Translations under genes and position numbers: made by a program
Notes under the pieces: generated by a model
Database searches by the model: none
Seen by the model: the letters and a program-made list of their open reading frames with translations, nothing else
What the model was told of the DNA's origin: nothing
Part shown: one piece after another, positions 44,751 through 54,030 of the stretch
How the letters are laid out: every line of letters starts with the position of its first letter
How positions within the stretch are numbered: position 1 is the first letter of the stretch
Source: an uncultured Dehalococcoidia bacterium
Lineage (GTDB): Bacteria; Chloroflexota; Dehalococcoidia; Lucifugimonadales; CAJWER01
Reading direction: 5' to 3'
Length of the DNA stretch: 64,000 nt
NCBI GenBank assembly: GCA_958296115.1
Contig: OY282442.1
Coordinates: 1,150,001 to 1,214,000 of the forward strand

Positions 44751-46937
44751 CTATGAGGATGCGGGCACCGGGGAGAGCGACTTCGCCCGGAGGACGCGCA
44801 TCACGCCGTCCACGTCCTCCAGCTTGGAGAAGAGGCGGCTGAGCTGGGTGATGCCGTCGGTGTACACGGTCAGGGATATGACGCTCACGTCGTCGTCTTC
44901 CTCCGATACGCAGGAGGCTATGTTGACTCTTTCCTCGGAGACCAGGGCGGTGACGTCCCGCAGGAGTCCAACCCTGTCCCACGCCTCTATGCTGATGCGG
45001 ACGGGGTAGAGGGTCTGGGTCTGCCCCCACGTTACCTCCACCAGCCGTTCCGTTTCCGTCTCGTGTACGATGTTGGGGCAATTTCGTCGGTGGACCGTTA
45101 CGCCGCGGTTGCGCGTTATGTACCCCGTTATGTCGTCGCCCCGTATCGGGCTGCAGCATCGCGCCATCCGTGTCAGCAGGTCTCCCACCCCGAGCACCTG
45201 GATGCCGGACGCGGGCCCCGTAGAGGGAAGTGGGACGAGGTGCTCCTGCTGGGGCGTAACCTCCTGGGTGGTCAGCTTGTTGACCACGTCGCTTATTGAG
45301 ATTGCGCCGCTCCCCAGGGCCGCGAAGAAGTCGTCGGTCGAGTCCAGCCCCATAGACTGCGCGACTTCCAGGTCGTCCAAGTCCGTGTTGAGCCTGCGCA
45401 GCTGCTTCACGAAGATTTCGCGTCCGCGCTGGATGTTGGTCCGCCTCGCCTGCCGGTTGAACCACTGGCGCACCTTCTCGCGGGCGGAGGTCGTCTTGAC
45501 GTAGCCGAGGTTCGGGTTGAGCCAGTCCATGCTAGGGCCGCGCACGGTCTTGCTCGTCATGATATGGACGGTGTCGCCGTTCTGAAGCTCCGAGTTGAGC
45601 GAGACGAGCTTTCCGTTCAGCTTCGCGCCGATGCATCTGTGCCCGACCTCGGTGTGGATGCGGTAGGCGAAGTCGAGGGGCGTCGAGCCTGCGGGCAGCT
45701 CCTTGAGGTCGCCCTTGGGGGTATAGACGAAGACTTGGTTTTGGAACACGTCGGTCTTGAACGACTCGACGAACTCCTCGGCCCCGCTCACGTCGCGCTG
45801 CCATTCGAGGAGCTGCCGAAGCCAGGTCATCTTCTCCTCGAACCGCACGTCGGTGGGCTCGCCCTCCTTGTACAGCCAGTGCGCCGCCACGCCGTACTCC
45901 GAGAGGCGGTGCATTTCGTGCGTGCGAATCTGTATCTCGACCGGGGAGGCTCCCTCGCACAGCACCGCGGTGTGGAGCGATTGGTAGAGGTTGTCCTTGG
46001 GATTCGCTATGTAGTCGTCGAACTGGCCTGGAAGTGGGCGCCACTTCGCGTGGACAGCTCCCAGCGCCGCGTAGCAGCTCTTGACGTCGTCCACCAGGAT
46101 CCGCAGGGCGAACAGGTCGTATATCTCGTCCACGGTCTTGTTCTTGGCGCGGTAGGCCATCATCTTCTTGCTGATGCTATAGAAGTGCTTTGGCCTGCCC
46201 TTGACCTCGGCCTGCAGCCCGTTCTTTTCGAGCTCGGCCTCCAGCGTGGACTTCACCCTCTCGATGTACCGCTCCCGCTCCTTGCGCTTCGAGTTGACCA
46301 GCCCCGCTATCTGTTTGTACTCCTCGGGGTTCAGGTGCTGGAAGGCCAGGTCCTCCAGGAGCCACTTGATCTCCCATATGCCCAGCCTGTGCGCCAGGGG
46401 CGCGTATATGTCGAGCGTTTCTTGGGCGATGGCCCGCCGCCGCTCCTCGCTCAGCGCCCTCAGCGTCCGCATGTTGTGGAGCCTGTCAGCCAGCTTTATC
46501 AGCACGACGCGGATGTCCTCGGCCATCGACATGAGCATCTTGCGAAGGCTGGCGGCCTGGGCGTGCGAGTCTTCCGAGGGCTGGCGGCGCGCGTATTCTA
46601 TGGTCCCGGACAGCAGGTCCGTCTTGTTCAGCTTGGTGACGCCGTCCACCAGCTTGGCGACGTCGCCGCCGAACCTGCTCTCCAGGTCCCCATACGGCAC
46701 GCCGCAGTCCTCCATCACGTCATGGAGGAGGGCCGCGGATAGGGCGTCCGCGTCCAGCTTCATGTCGGCCAGGTAGATGGCCGTGTTCAGCGGGTGAATG
46801 ATGAAGGGGTCTCCGGACTTGCGGACCTGCCCATCGTGGGCGGCATCCGCAAAGTCATACGCCCTCCGCACCTTCTTCACCCTGTCTTTAGGAAGGTACT
46901 CGGCAGCCCTGTCTATCAGGCTTTCGAGAAGATCCAA
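44751..46937 (-). CDS. rel: Bifunctional (p)ppGpp synthetase/hydrolase
   Basis: Stringent-response enzyme of 728 residues. The N-terminal HD hydrolase domain is intact (ALLHDVMEDCG, and VLIKLADRLHNMRTL), so it can degrade ppGpp. The synthetase domain follows (RVDDVKSCYAALGAVHAKW, FDDYIANPKDNLYQSLHT), then TGS (VFVYTPKGDLKELPAGSTPL), a zinc-finger/helical region with RCCSPIRGDDITGYI, and a C-terminal ACT domain (RISIEAWDRVGLLRDVTALV). TTG at 46937 is preceded by GGAGGGGG at 4 nt and is better placed than the ATG 15 nt upstream. Confidence 0.95.
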   Translation of the reverse strand: MDLLESLIDRAAEYLPKDRVKKVRRAYDFADAAHDGQVRKSGDPFIIHPLNTAIYLADMKLDADALSAALLHDVMEDCGVPYGDLESRFGGDVAKLVDGVTKLNKTDLLSGTIEYARRQPSEDSHAQAASLRKMLMSMAEDIRVVLIKLADRLHNMRTLRALSEERRRAIAQETLDIYAPLAHRLGIWEIKWLLEDLAFQHLNPEEYKQIAGLVNSKRKERERYIERVKSTLEAELEKNGLQAEVKGRPKHFYSISKKMMAYRAKNKTVDEIYDLFALRILVDDVKSCYAALGAVHAKWRPLPGQFDDYIANPKDNLYQSLHTAVLCEGASPVEIQIRTHEMHRLSEYGVAAHWLYKEGEPTDVRFEEKMTWLRQLLEWQRDVSGAEEFVESFKTDVFQNQVFVYTPKGDLKELPAGSTPLDFAYRIHTEVGHRCIGAKLNGKLVSLNSELQNGDTVHIMTSKTVRGPSMDWLNPNLGYVKTTSAREKVRQWFNRQARRTNIQRGREIFVKQLRRLNTDLDDLEVAQSMGLDSTDDFFAALGSGAISISDVVNKLTTQEVTPQQEHLVPLPSTGPASGIQVLGVGDLLTRMARCCSPIRGDDITGYITRNRGVTVHRRNCPNIVHETETERLVEVTWGQTQTLYPVRISIEAWDRVGLLRDVTALVSEERVNIASCVSEEDDDVSVISLTVYTDGITQLSRLFSKLEDVDGVMRVLRAKSLSPVPASS

Positions 46938-47202
46938 GACGCCCCCTCCCATGCCTTTACAGGCGGATTCACGCCTTCAAGTATATCCAGCCACGCCCCG
47001 CATGGCAATTCGGGCCTGGCGCAGGTTCCAGTTAGTTTGGCGTCCTGGATCACCCTAACCCTTTCCCGTCAAAGGAGAGGGGATGAGGCGGCGGCTGTCT
47101 TCATGGCAATGGCGTGGGTGGTGGTCTTGGGGCCGTGCCGCGTCATTGAGTTGACGCTCCGCGAGGTAGTAGACTTGCCCGCACAGGGCAAGGAGAACCT
47201 CG
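46938..47202. other. Divergent intergenic region with repeat copy 7
   Basis: 265 bp between rel and the aminotransferase. Bases 47041-47095 are a GAGGG-type repeat (GGCGTCCTGGATCACCCTAA ... GGAGAGGGGATGAGGCGG). GGAGAACCTCG before 47203 contains the ribosome site. Nothing else recognised. Confidence 0.6.
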
Positions 47203-48573
47203 ATGGGATATACGGAAGACCTGCAGAAGACGGCGGCCAGGCATCTCTGGATGGCTAACCGCGATTGGACGGAGATGGCGGAGACTGGGGGGCCCACCGT
47301 TGCGGTCGAGGGCAAGGGGCTCCGCGTTACAGACTCGGACGGCAACTCGTGGATCGACGTCAACGGCGGCTACATCTCCGTCGGCGTCGGGCACGGCCGG
47401 GTGGAGATAGCCGAGGCCGCTTTCGAGCAGGCCAAGAAGCTCAGCTTCATGCCAGCCGGCACGACTACGGAGGCCACAGTCAGGGTAGCCGAGAAGATAG
47501 CATCCCTGGCTCCGGGCAGCCTCAACCGGGTCTTTCCCGTCAGCGGCGGCTCCGAGGCCACAGAGACGGCCCTGAAGATAGTCCGCGCCTACCACGGCCG
47601 CCGCGGGCAGCCCGGACGATACAAAGTGATCAGCCGCGAGGGGTCGTATCACGGCGCGACAGGGGGCGTGTATTGGCTCGGGACGAGCGCGGCCGGTTAC
47701 CGGGAAGGCTTCGAGCCGACGCAGAGGGGGCTGCTATACGCGCCCCAGCCCAACTCCTACCGATGCTCCCTGGGGGGCGAGACGCCCTCCGAGTGCGCCG
47801 TCCTGTGCGCCGAAGCCGTCGAGCGGCTCATCGTCGAGAACGGCCCCGAGACTGTCGCGGCGGTCTTCGCGGAGCCCGTCGCGGCCCGCGCGTGCGTGGT
47901 TCCCGGCGACGAGTATTGGCCCATGCTGCGCGAGATATGCGACCGCTACGGCGTCCTCCTGGTCGCCGACGAGATAGTTACCGGGTTCGGTCAGACGGGC
48001 AGGATGTTCGCCGTCGAGCATTGGGGCGCCGCGCCCGACGTCATGGCGGTCGCCAAGGGAGTGGTCAGCACGTATCTGCCCTTCGGAGCCGCCATCGCGA
48101 CCGACGAGGTCGCCGACGTATTCGCAGGCAAGGACAACTACCTGCGCCACGTCTTTACGGCGGCGGGACACCCCGTATGCTCTGCCGCGGCGCTCAAGAA
48201 CATCGAGATAATCGAGGACGAGAACCTGGTGCGGAACGCCGCGGAAGTCGGGGCCTATCTCAAGGCGCAGCTCGAGACCCTGAAGGCCGACCACCCAATC
48301 GTCGGCGACGTGCGCGGCATCGGGCTCATGTGCGCGGTGGAGCTCGTGAGCGACCGGCGAACGAAGGAGCCATTCGCGCCAGAGATGGAGGTCGACTCGA
48401 AGGTCCGGGAGAAGCTCAGGAGCCGCGGCCTGCTGCTCGGAGCCTCCGAAGGGGTGATAGCGATAGGCCCGCCCCTCGTAATCACCCGCGCCGACGTGGA
48501 CGAGATAGTCCACGCCATAGACTTGGCTCTCTGGGAGATAGAGGGGGAGATGGGGATCGCAGGCAGCGTATGA
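47203..48573 (+). CDS. Class III PLP-dependent aminotransferase
   Basis: A 456-residue fold-type I transaminase. The cofactor-binding aspartate is in LLVADEIVTGFGQTGRMFA, and the PLP lysine in PDVMAVAKGVVSTYLPFGA. NGGYISVGVGHGRVEIAEAA, PVSGGSEATETALKIVRAYH and HVFTAAGHPVCSAAALKN are typical of omega-amino-acid:pyruvate or glutamate aminotransferases. The exact donor cannot be assigned. DUF2461 follows after 37 bp. Confidence 0.9.
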   Translation: MGYTEDLQKTAARHLWMANRDWTEMAETGGPTVAVEGKGLRVTDSDGNSWIDVNGGYISVGVGHGRVEIAEAAFEQAKKLSFMPAGTTTEATVRVAEKIASLAPGSLNRVFPVSGGSEATETALKIVRAYHGRRGQPGRYKVISREGSYHGATGGVYWLGTSAAGYREGFEPTQRGLLYAPQPNSYRCSLGGETPSECAVLCAEAVERLIVENGPETVAAVFAEPVAARACVVPGDEYWPMLREICDRYGVLLVADEIVTGFGQTGRMFAVEHWGAAPDVMAVAKGVVSTYLPFGAAIATDEVADVFAGKDNYLRHVFTAAGHPVCSAAALKNIEIIEDENLVRNAAEVGAYLKAQLETLKADHPIVGDVRGIGLMCAVELVSDRRTKEPFAPEMEVDSKVREKLRSRGLLLGASEGVIAIGPPLVITRADVDEIVHAIDLALWEIEGEMGIAGSV

Positions 48574-48610
48574 GAGCAGGCATCCAGAATCTGGCATCGG
48601 GAGGGGCGTC

Positions 48611-49300
48611 GTGACCTCATCCGCGCATTTCAGCCCGGCGCTGTTCGAGTTCCTGGCCGAGCTTGCCGCGAACAACAACCGGGAGTGGTTCAGCGCCAAC
48701 AAGGCGCGTTACGAGAGGGACGTCCGGGATGCCCTCGTCCGATTCGTGGCCGACTTCGGCGAGAAGCTCGAGGAGATCAGCCCTCACGTGGTGGCGGACC
48801 CTCGGCCCTCCGGCGGGTCGGTGTTCAGGATATATCGGGACGTGCGGTTCTCGAAGGACAAGAGTCCGTACAAGACCAACGCGGGCGTTCACTTCCGCCA
48901 CGAGGTCGGGCGGGAGGTCCACGGGCCGGGCTTCTATCTGCACCTGGAGCCTGGCAACGTGTTCGGAGGCGCGGGCATATGGATGCCCAACTCGGAGACG
49001 CTTGGGAGGATACGCGGCGCCATAGCCGCGAATCCTGGGAAGTGGGAGCGCATAGTCAACGACGAGGGGTTCAGGTCGCTCTTCACGCTGGAGGGCGACT
49101 CGCTCAAGCGCGCGCCGAAGGGGATCGATCCGGGCCATCCGCTCATCGAGGATCTGAAGCGAAAGTCCTTCGTGGCGGGTGCGGCGTTCGACGAGGGCGA
49201 GGCCTGCTCGCCCGGCTTCATCGAGGTCTACGCGGACATGTGCCGTGCCGCCGGGCCGTTCTCCGAGTTCCTCACGACGGCGGTCGGGCTGGAGTGGTAG
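48611..49300 (+). CDS. DUF2461 family protein
   Basis: A 229-residue cytosolic protein of a conserved family without known function. Diagnostic stretches are FLAELAANNNREWFSANKARYE near the N-terminus, VFRIYRDVRFSKDKSPYKTN in the centre, and YLHLEPGNVFGGAGIWMP. The GTG start at 48611 is followed by the usual opening HFSPALFEFL. It converges on the dioxygenase gene with 12 bp between stops. Confidence 0.88.
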   Translation: MTSSAHFSPALFEFLAELAANNNREWFSANKARYERDVRDALVRFVADFGEKLEEISPHVVADPRPSGGSVFRIYRDVRFSKDKSPYKTNAGVHFRHEVGREVHGPGFYLHLEPGNVFGGAGIWMPNSETLGRIRGAIAANPGKWERIVNDEGFRSLFTLEGDSLKRAPKGIDPGHPLIEDLKRKSFVAGAAFDEGEACSPGFIEVYADMCRAAGPFSEFLTTAVGLEW

Positions 49301-49312
49301 CGGCTTTCCGGC

Positions 49313-50308
49313 TTACACGCAGCCTTCGAACTCTCGGCCGCTGACCAGGTGCCAGAAGCGGTTGCCGTGGATGCTGCCGTGGCGGATGTGGTAGCCCTCT
49401 GGCGTAACGGCAAAGCCCTGGTCCGGGTCGTCGGACGCGCCGGAGTACTCGCCGAACCTGGAGGTCGCGTCGGCGTAGTGGAGCGCCCAGCCCCGCCGCC
49501 GCTTGGTGGACTCGTTCGGGCCTGTGGCGTGGAGGGTCCAGCGGTCGTGGAAGGCGGCGTCGCCGGGGTTGAGGGTGATGACCTCCTCTTGGGAGAGCTC
49601 CTTCTCGCCGATGGCCTCTTCTCCGAGGTCGTCGAATCCGAACTGGGGATAGTCGGCCTGGATGGTTATGTAGTGGAAGGGGCCGTTTTCGATGGTCAGC
49701 CCGTCGAGGGAGATCCAGCAGGTGGCGCTGCGCTTGCTGAGGTGGAAGAAGCCGTCCTGGTGGTACCTGTTGGAGCCTGCGTACGGGGGGTCGTCGTTGA
49801 GGGGGGCCTTGTTGTAGATGTGGTCGAACCAGAGCTTGGCATTGGGGCTGAGGACTTCGTTCAGGACGCTGACGATGTTCGGATGGGCGGCGATTGAGCG
49901 GAAGTACTCGTCGTTATCGGCAAGGTGGCTGATCTGGCCGGAGAAGGAGCTGTAGGGGTCGTCGGTTGCGGTTGCGGCGCGCTCGTCCGGGTCCACCGGG
50001 CGCCTGCGTACTGGGTACACCCTGTTCTCTCGGCGGGCGTGGCGGTCGGTGAGCCTGATTTCGGGGTACTCGTCCAGCCCTTTCTGCTTGGCGCGGGCTT
50101 CCCCAACGGAGTCGGGGCCGGACATGGGATAGCGCGCCTCGACGCTCGCGCGCTCGGCGTTGTCGCGGGCGTTGTAGCCTTCGAGGTCGGCGGCGATGGC
50201 GTCGGCGTGCTGCCGCATCGTCTCGACCTCCACCGGCGACAGGACGTTCCGCACTATCACGTAGCCCTTGGTCCTGAACTCGTCGTTCTTGATCTCGTTC
50301 ATTTCCAT
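49313..50308 (-). CDS. Phytanoyl-CoA dioxygenase family protein
   Basis: Fe(II)/2-oxoglutarate-dependent oxygenase of 331 residues. The metal triad is visible as HQD in NRYHQDGFFHLSKRSA and a distal histidine in DAAFHDRWTLHATGPNES, with the following arginines for 2-oxoglutarate. The N-terminus is DEFRTKGYVIVRNVLSPVEV. The family is greatly expanded in some marine Chloroflexota, with largely unknown substrates. ATG at 50308 has GGAGG 8 nt upstream; frames extending further lack homology. Confidence 0.9.
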   Translation of the reverse strand: MEMNEIKNDEFRTKGYVIVRNVLSPVEVETMRQHADAIAADLEGYNARDNAERASVEARYPMSGPDSVGEARAKQKGLDEYPEIRLTDRHARRENRVYPVRRRPVDPDERAATATDDPYSSFSGQISHLADNDEYFRSIAAHPNIVSVLNEVLSPNAKLWFDHIYNKAPLNDDPPYAGSNRYHQDGFFHLSKRSATCWISLDGLTIENGPFHYITIQADYPQFGFDDLGEEAIGEKELSQEEVITLNPGDAAFHDRWTLHATGPNESTKRRRGWALHYADATSRFGEYSGASDDPDQGFAVTPEGYHIRHGSIHGNRFWHLVSGREFEGCV

Positions 50309-50488
50309 CCGGTAATCCTCCGCCGTATGGCTCTGGTCCTTGCGGGGCATTGTAATCGGGAAGAACGACCTTCGCAACAGGTCTTGAAGTTGACGCCTCC
50401 GCTGACTAATCTATGCTAGGCTTGCGCCTGAAGCCTTGTCCTTCGCCGCGCCGGCGGCGCGAATCCGAAGTCTTGGAGGATCTGCCTG

Positions 50489-52531
50489 ATGCCGAAGACC
50501 GATACCCGAGACCTGCGCAACGTCGTACTCATGTCCCACGGCGGGGCGGGCAAGACGATGCTCGCGGAGGCGATGCTGTTCACAGCCGGCGCCACGACCC
50601 GGCTCGGCAAGACCGACGACGGGAACACAGTGTCCGACTACGAGCCGGAAGAGCAGAAGCGCGCGACGAGCGTCCAGACCTCGGCGCTTCCGTGCAGCTG
50701 GCGCGGCTGCAAGATCAACGTTGTGGATACGCCGGGCTACGCGGACTACCGGGGCGAGGTCAATTCGGCCATACGGATTGCCGAATCGGCTGTCATCGTG
50801 GTGGACGCGACGGCCGGCGTGGAGGTCGGCACGAGGCAGATGTGGCAGATGGCGGACGAGCGAGGGCTTCCGCGCGCGGTGTTCGTCAACAAGATGGACC
50901 GGGAGAACGTGAGTTACGAGAGCGTCTTGAACAACCTGGTGGAGGCGTTTGGGCGCGGCTGCCTCGCGGTCCAGCTGCCTGTGGGCGAGGAGTCCAACTT
51001 TTCGGGCTCGGTCAGCCTGCTGGACGAGGACGCCGAGATACCGGCCGACGCGCGGGACGCCTACGACGATCACAGGGAGAGGCTGATAGAAGCCATCGCG
51101 GAAACGGACGACGACCTGACGATGAAGTACCTGGAGGGCGAGCGGCTCACGAGCGAGGAGATAGCGCAGGGGCTCAGGCAGGGCATCGCGTCCGGGGCCA
51201 TAGCGCCGACGCTGTTCGGGGCGGCGGGCTCGGGCATCGGCGCGAAGGAGCTGATGGACCTGGTGGTGGACGCGATGCCGTCGCCTGCGGAGGGCAGGCC
51301 GGCGGCCGCGGTGGACGGCTCTACCGAAGAGGAGGTGTCGTTGAGCGCGGACCCTGACGGGCCGCTGGCGGCGCTCGTCTTCAAGACTTCGGCAGACCCG
51401 TTCGTGGGCAAGCTGTCGTACATCCGCGTCATCAGCGGCGTGTTCGAGAGCGACAAGCAGGTCTGGAACGCCACACGGAACGAGGCGGAGCGCGTCGGCC
51501 AGGTCTACGTGCTGACCGGCAAGGAGCAGGAGGGTGTGGACGCGCTCGCTCCGGGAGACATCGGGGCGGTGTCCAAGCTCTCGACAGTGTTGACGGGGGA
51601 CACGCTGACAGAGCGGGGCAAGCCGTTGACGCTGCCAGCCTTCTCGTTCCCGATGCCCGTGTACCAGATGGCGGTATATCCCAAGTCGAAGGCCGACGTG
51701 GACAAGATCACGACGGCGATGGCCCGCATCACGGAGGAGGATCCGAGCCTCAGCGTTCAGCGCGAGCTCAACACCGGGGAGCTGCTGCTGGGCGGGCTGG
51801 GCGACGTCCACGTGGAAGTGGCCGTGGAGAAGATGCAGCGCAAGTTCGGGGTCGAGCTCGAGCTCAGGACCCCCAAGGTGCCGTACAAGGAGACTATTAC
51901 GAGGCAGACGCAGGTCGAGTACCGGCACAAGAAGCAGTCCGGGGGGCACGGACAGTTTGGGCACGTGTACCTGGACATCGAGCCGCTGGGCCGCGGCGGC
52001 GGGTTCGAGTTCGCGGAAAAGGTGGTCGGCGGGTCGGTGCCCCGCGAGTATATCCCGTCGGTCGAGAAGGGGTGCAGGCAGGCCCTTGTGGGGGGAGCGG
52101 TATCGGGCTATCCGGTGGTCGATCTCAGGGCGACCCTGTACGACGGCAGCTTTCACTCGGTGGACTCATCCGGGGTGAGTTTCGAGATAGCGGGCAGCCA
52201 CGCGCTGTCGGACGGCATCAAGAAGGCTGGGCCTATCATCCTAGAGCCGGTCATGCGGGTGGACGTGCGCGTGCCGGACTCGGACGCGGGGGACGTGATG
52301 GGAGACCTGAACGGCAAGCGGGCGCGGATATTGGGGATGGCGCCCCAGGGCGACGGCACGACGGTCGTGGAGGCGGAGGCTCCGCAGGCGGAGATGCTGC
52401 GCTATGCGACCGACCTGAGGTCTCAGACGCAGGGCCGCGGCTCGTTCACCATCAAGTTCGACCATTACGACCCGGTTCCGGGGCACCTGACGGACCGGAT
52501 AATCCAAGAGCGCCAGCGGCAGGAGGCGTAG
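50489..52531 (+). CDS. Elongation factor G-like translational GTPase
   Basis: A 680-residue EF-G-family protein. The G1 loop is SHGGAGKTMLAEAM rather than the AHIDAGKTT of canonical EF-G; switch I is KRATSVQTSALPCSW, not RGITI; G3 is VVDTPGYADY and G4 FVNKMD. Domains III-V follow with YPKSKADVDKITTAM, GELLLGGLGDVHVEVAVEKM and the domain IV region RYRHKKQSGGHGQFG-like EYRHKKQSGGHGQFGH. These features place it in the EF-G-like group found beside a genuine EF-G, so I do not call it fusA. Ribosome target and role are uncertain. GGAGG lies about 10 nt upstream. Confidence 0.88.
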   Translation: MPKTDTRDLRNVVLMSHGGAGKTMLAEAMLFTAGATTRLGKTDDGNTVSDYEPEEQKRATSVQTSALPCSWRGCKINVVDTPGYADYRGEVNSAIRIAESAVIVVDATAGVEVGTRQMWQMADERGLPRAVFVNKMDRENVSYESVLNNLVEAFGRGCLAVQLPVGEESNFSGSVSLLDEDAEIPADARDAYDDHRERLIEAIAETDDDLTMKYLEGERLTSEEIAQGLRQGIASGAIAPTLFGAAGSGIGAKELMDLVVDAMPSPAEGRPAAAVDGSTEEEVSLSADPDGPLAALVFKTSADPFVGKLSYIRVISGVFESDKQVWNATRNEAERVGQVYVLTGKEQEGVDALAPGDIGAVSKLSTVLTGDTLTERGKPLTLPAFSFPMPVYQMAVYPKSKADVDKITTAMARITEEDPSLSVQRELNTGELLLGGLGDVHVEVAVEKMQRKFGVELELRTPKVPYKETITRQTQVEYRHKKQSGGHGQFGHVYLDIEPLGRGGGFEFAEKVVGGSVPREYIPSVEKGCRQALVGGAVSGYPVVDLRATLYDGSFHSVDSSGVSFEIAGSHALSDGIKKAGPIILEPVMRVDVRVPDSDAGDVMGDLNGKRARILGMAPQGDGTTVVEAEAPQAEMLRYATDLRSQTQGRGSFTIKFDHYDPVPGHLTDRIIQERQRQEA

Positions 52532-52558
52532 CCCCCGTCCTAAACCTTCCTGGCCGGG

Positions 52559-52996
52559 CTATGGGCTTGCGGACCAGATGGTGTGGTAGTTCTCGCCTGT
52601 GAGGACTGCGGCGAGCTCGGACTTCTCCAGTGAGCGAAGCTCCCGGAGCGCGCTGTCGCACTCTCTGGTGGCCTTGACGTGGCCGTCCCTTTCGAACCGC
52701 GACACCAGCTTGTCCCACACGCCCAGGTTGACCAGGCTGTTGACGGACTTGGGCCAGGGTATCACTGTGATGTTGTGGGCGCGTGGGAAGTCCGGCCGCA
52801 TACTGCGGAGGACCCGGATGCGCTCTCTGGGCGAGCCAACTACGGGGCATACGCAGACGAGCGGACCCTCGTACTCGCTCGACCGCGTGTCGATTACCAG
52901 GGCCTTGTTGAAGGTGGGGAACGAGAGGGATATAACCTCGCCGTTTTCCAGGCTATCCATGACCTCGTCGAGGTCGAGAACGAAGTCGCCGTCCAT
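52559..52996 (-). CDS. Conserved hypothetical protein, 145 aa
   Basis: An acidic cytosolic protein that I do not recognise. It begins DGDFVLDLDEVMDSLENGEV, has a beta-rich middle (ISLSFPTFNKALVIDTR, GPLVCVCPVVGSPRERIR), a segment NITVIPWPKSVNSLVNLGVW, and a helical C-terminal part. GGAGA-type sequence precedes the ATG. It lies directly downstream of etfA on the same strand (15 bp), so it may be co-transcribed with the flavoprotein, and converges on the EF-G-like gene. Confidence 0.7.
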   Translation of the reverse strand: MDGDFVLDLDEVMDSLENGEVISLSFPTFNKALVIDTRSSEYEGPLVCVCPVVGSPRERIRVLRSMRPDFPRAHNITVIPWPKSVNSLVNLGVWDKLVSRFERDGHVKATRECDSALRELRSLEKSELAAVLTGENYHTIWSASP

Positions 52997-53011
52997 TGTT
53001 CTCCTCTCCGT

Positions 53012-53989
53012 CTAGGTTACGAGCTCTCTCACGGTTTCGATGAACGCCGGCAGTACCTTTCGCCAGTCGCCAACGACGCCGTATGACGCCTCCTGGAATA
53101 TGTTGGCGTCCGCGTCCTTGTTGATGACGACGATGTTCTTGGCGCTCGAGCAGCCCGCCATGTGCTGACTGGCCCCCGATATGCCCACTGTGAGGTAGAG
53201 GTCTGGCGCGACGGCCTTGCCCGTCAGACCTATCTGCGCCGCGTGGTCTATCCATCCCGCGTCGCAGGCGGCCCTGGATGCTCCGACTGCGCCGCCGAGC
53301 AGGTCGGCAATCTCTCGCAGCCGCTCGAACGGCTCCGGGCCACCCAGCCCGCGCCCCCCCGCGACTATCACCGAGGCGTCCTCGATCCTGACGCCCTGGA
53401 TATCCTGCTTGACGCTCTCCACTCGGCGCGCCCGTATGTCAGACGGCGCGATCTCCACGTCCACCCGGATGATATTGGCATCCGTCGAGGGGCTTGGCTC
53501 GGCGGGCTCGCATACGCGCCCGCGCATCACTATGAAGGGTGGGGCGTCGCCGGTGAAGGCGACCTCCGCGGTTGCGCTGCCTCCATAGACGGGGCGGGAA
53601 GCCACCACCTCGCCGGTCTCGCCGTCCCTGCGGACGGCTGTGCAGTCCTGCGCCAAGGCCGCGCCCAGCCTGAACGCGGTCCTCGGGCCGACGTTCTGAC
53701 CCAGGGGCGTCTTGCCGACCAGTACCGCGCCGGGGCTGGCGCTCCTACATACCTGCTCGAAGGCGGTAACGTAGGCGTCTATCGAGGTCCCGTCGAGCGC
53801 CGGGCTTTCGGCGAGGAGAACGCTATCGGGGCCGAGGGCCGCGGCCTGCTCCCCATGCGCCGCCAGGCCGTCGCCCAGCAGCGCCACGGCGACGCTGCCG
53901 CCCAGCGTCCGGGCCGCCGCGACGAGCTCGCCGGTTATCGGGTCCAACCCGTCGCCGCTGGTCTCTCCCAGCGCCAGTACGTCAACCAC
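53012..53989 (-). CDS. etfA: Electron transfer flavoprotein alpha subunit
   Basis: FAD-binding subunit of ETF, 325 residues, which shuttles electrons from acyl-CoA and other dehydrogenases to the membrane. The C-terminal FAD domain is intact: GGRGLGGPEPFERLREIADLL, GASRAACDAGWIDHAAQIGLTG, LYLTVGISGASQHMAG and NKDADANIFQEASYGVVGDW. It lies 41 bp downstream of etfB on the minus strand. Confidence 0.95.
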   Translation of the reverse strand: MVDVLALGETSGDGLDPITGELVAAARTLGGSVAVALLGDGLAAHGEQAAALGPDSVLLAESPALDGTSIDAYVTAFEQVCRSASPGAVLVGKTPLGQNVGPRTAFRLGAALAQDCTAVRRDGETGEVVASRPVYGGSATAEVAFTGDAPPFIVMRGRVCEPAEPSPSTDANIIRVDVEIAPSDIRARRVESVKQDIQGVRIEDASVIVAGGRGLGGPEPFERLREIADLLGGAVGASRAACDAGWIDHAAQIGLTGKAVAPDLYLTVGISGASQHMAGCSSAKNIVVINKDADANIFQEASYGVVGDWRKVLPAFIETVRELVT

Positions 53990-54030
53990 GCCGTATCCTC
54001 GTCAGTGTGTGCGTGTCCATGCGCCTCCGC

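Noticed and set aside
50489-52531. Canonical EF-G (fusA)
   Set aside because: G1 and switch I differ from EF-G and match the EF-G-like group; no rpsL-rpsG-tuf context is present.
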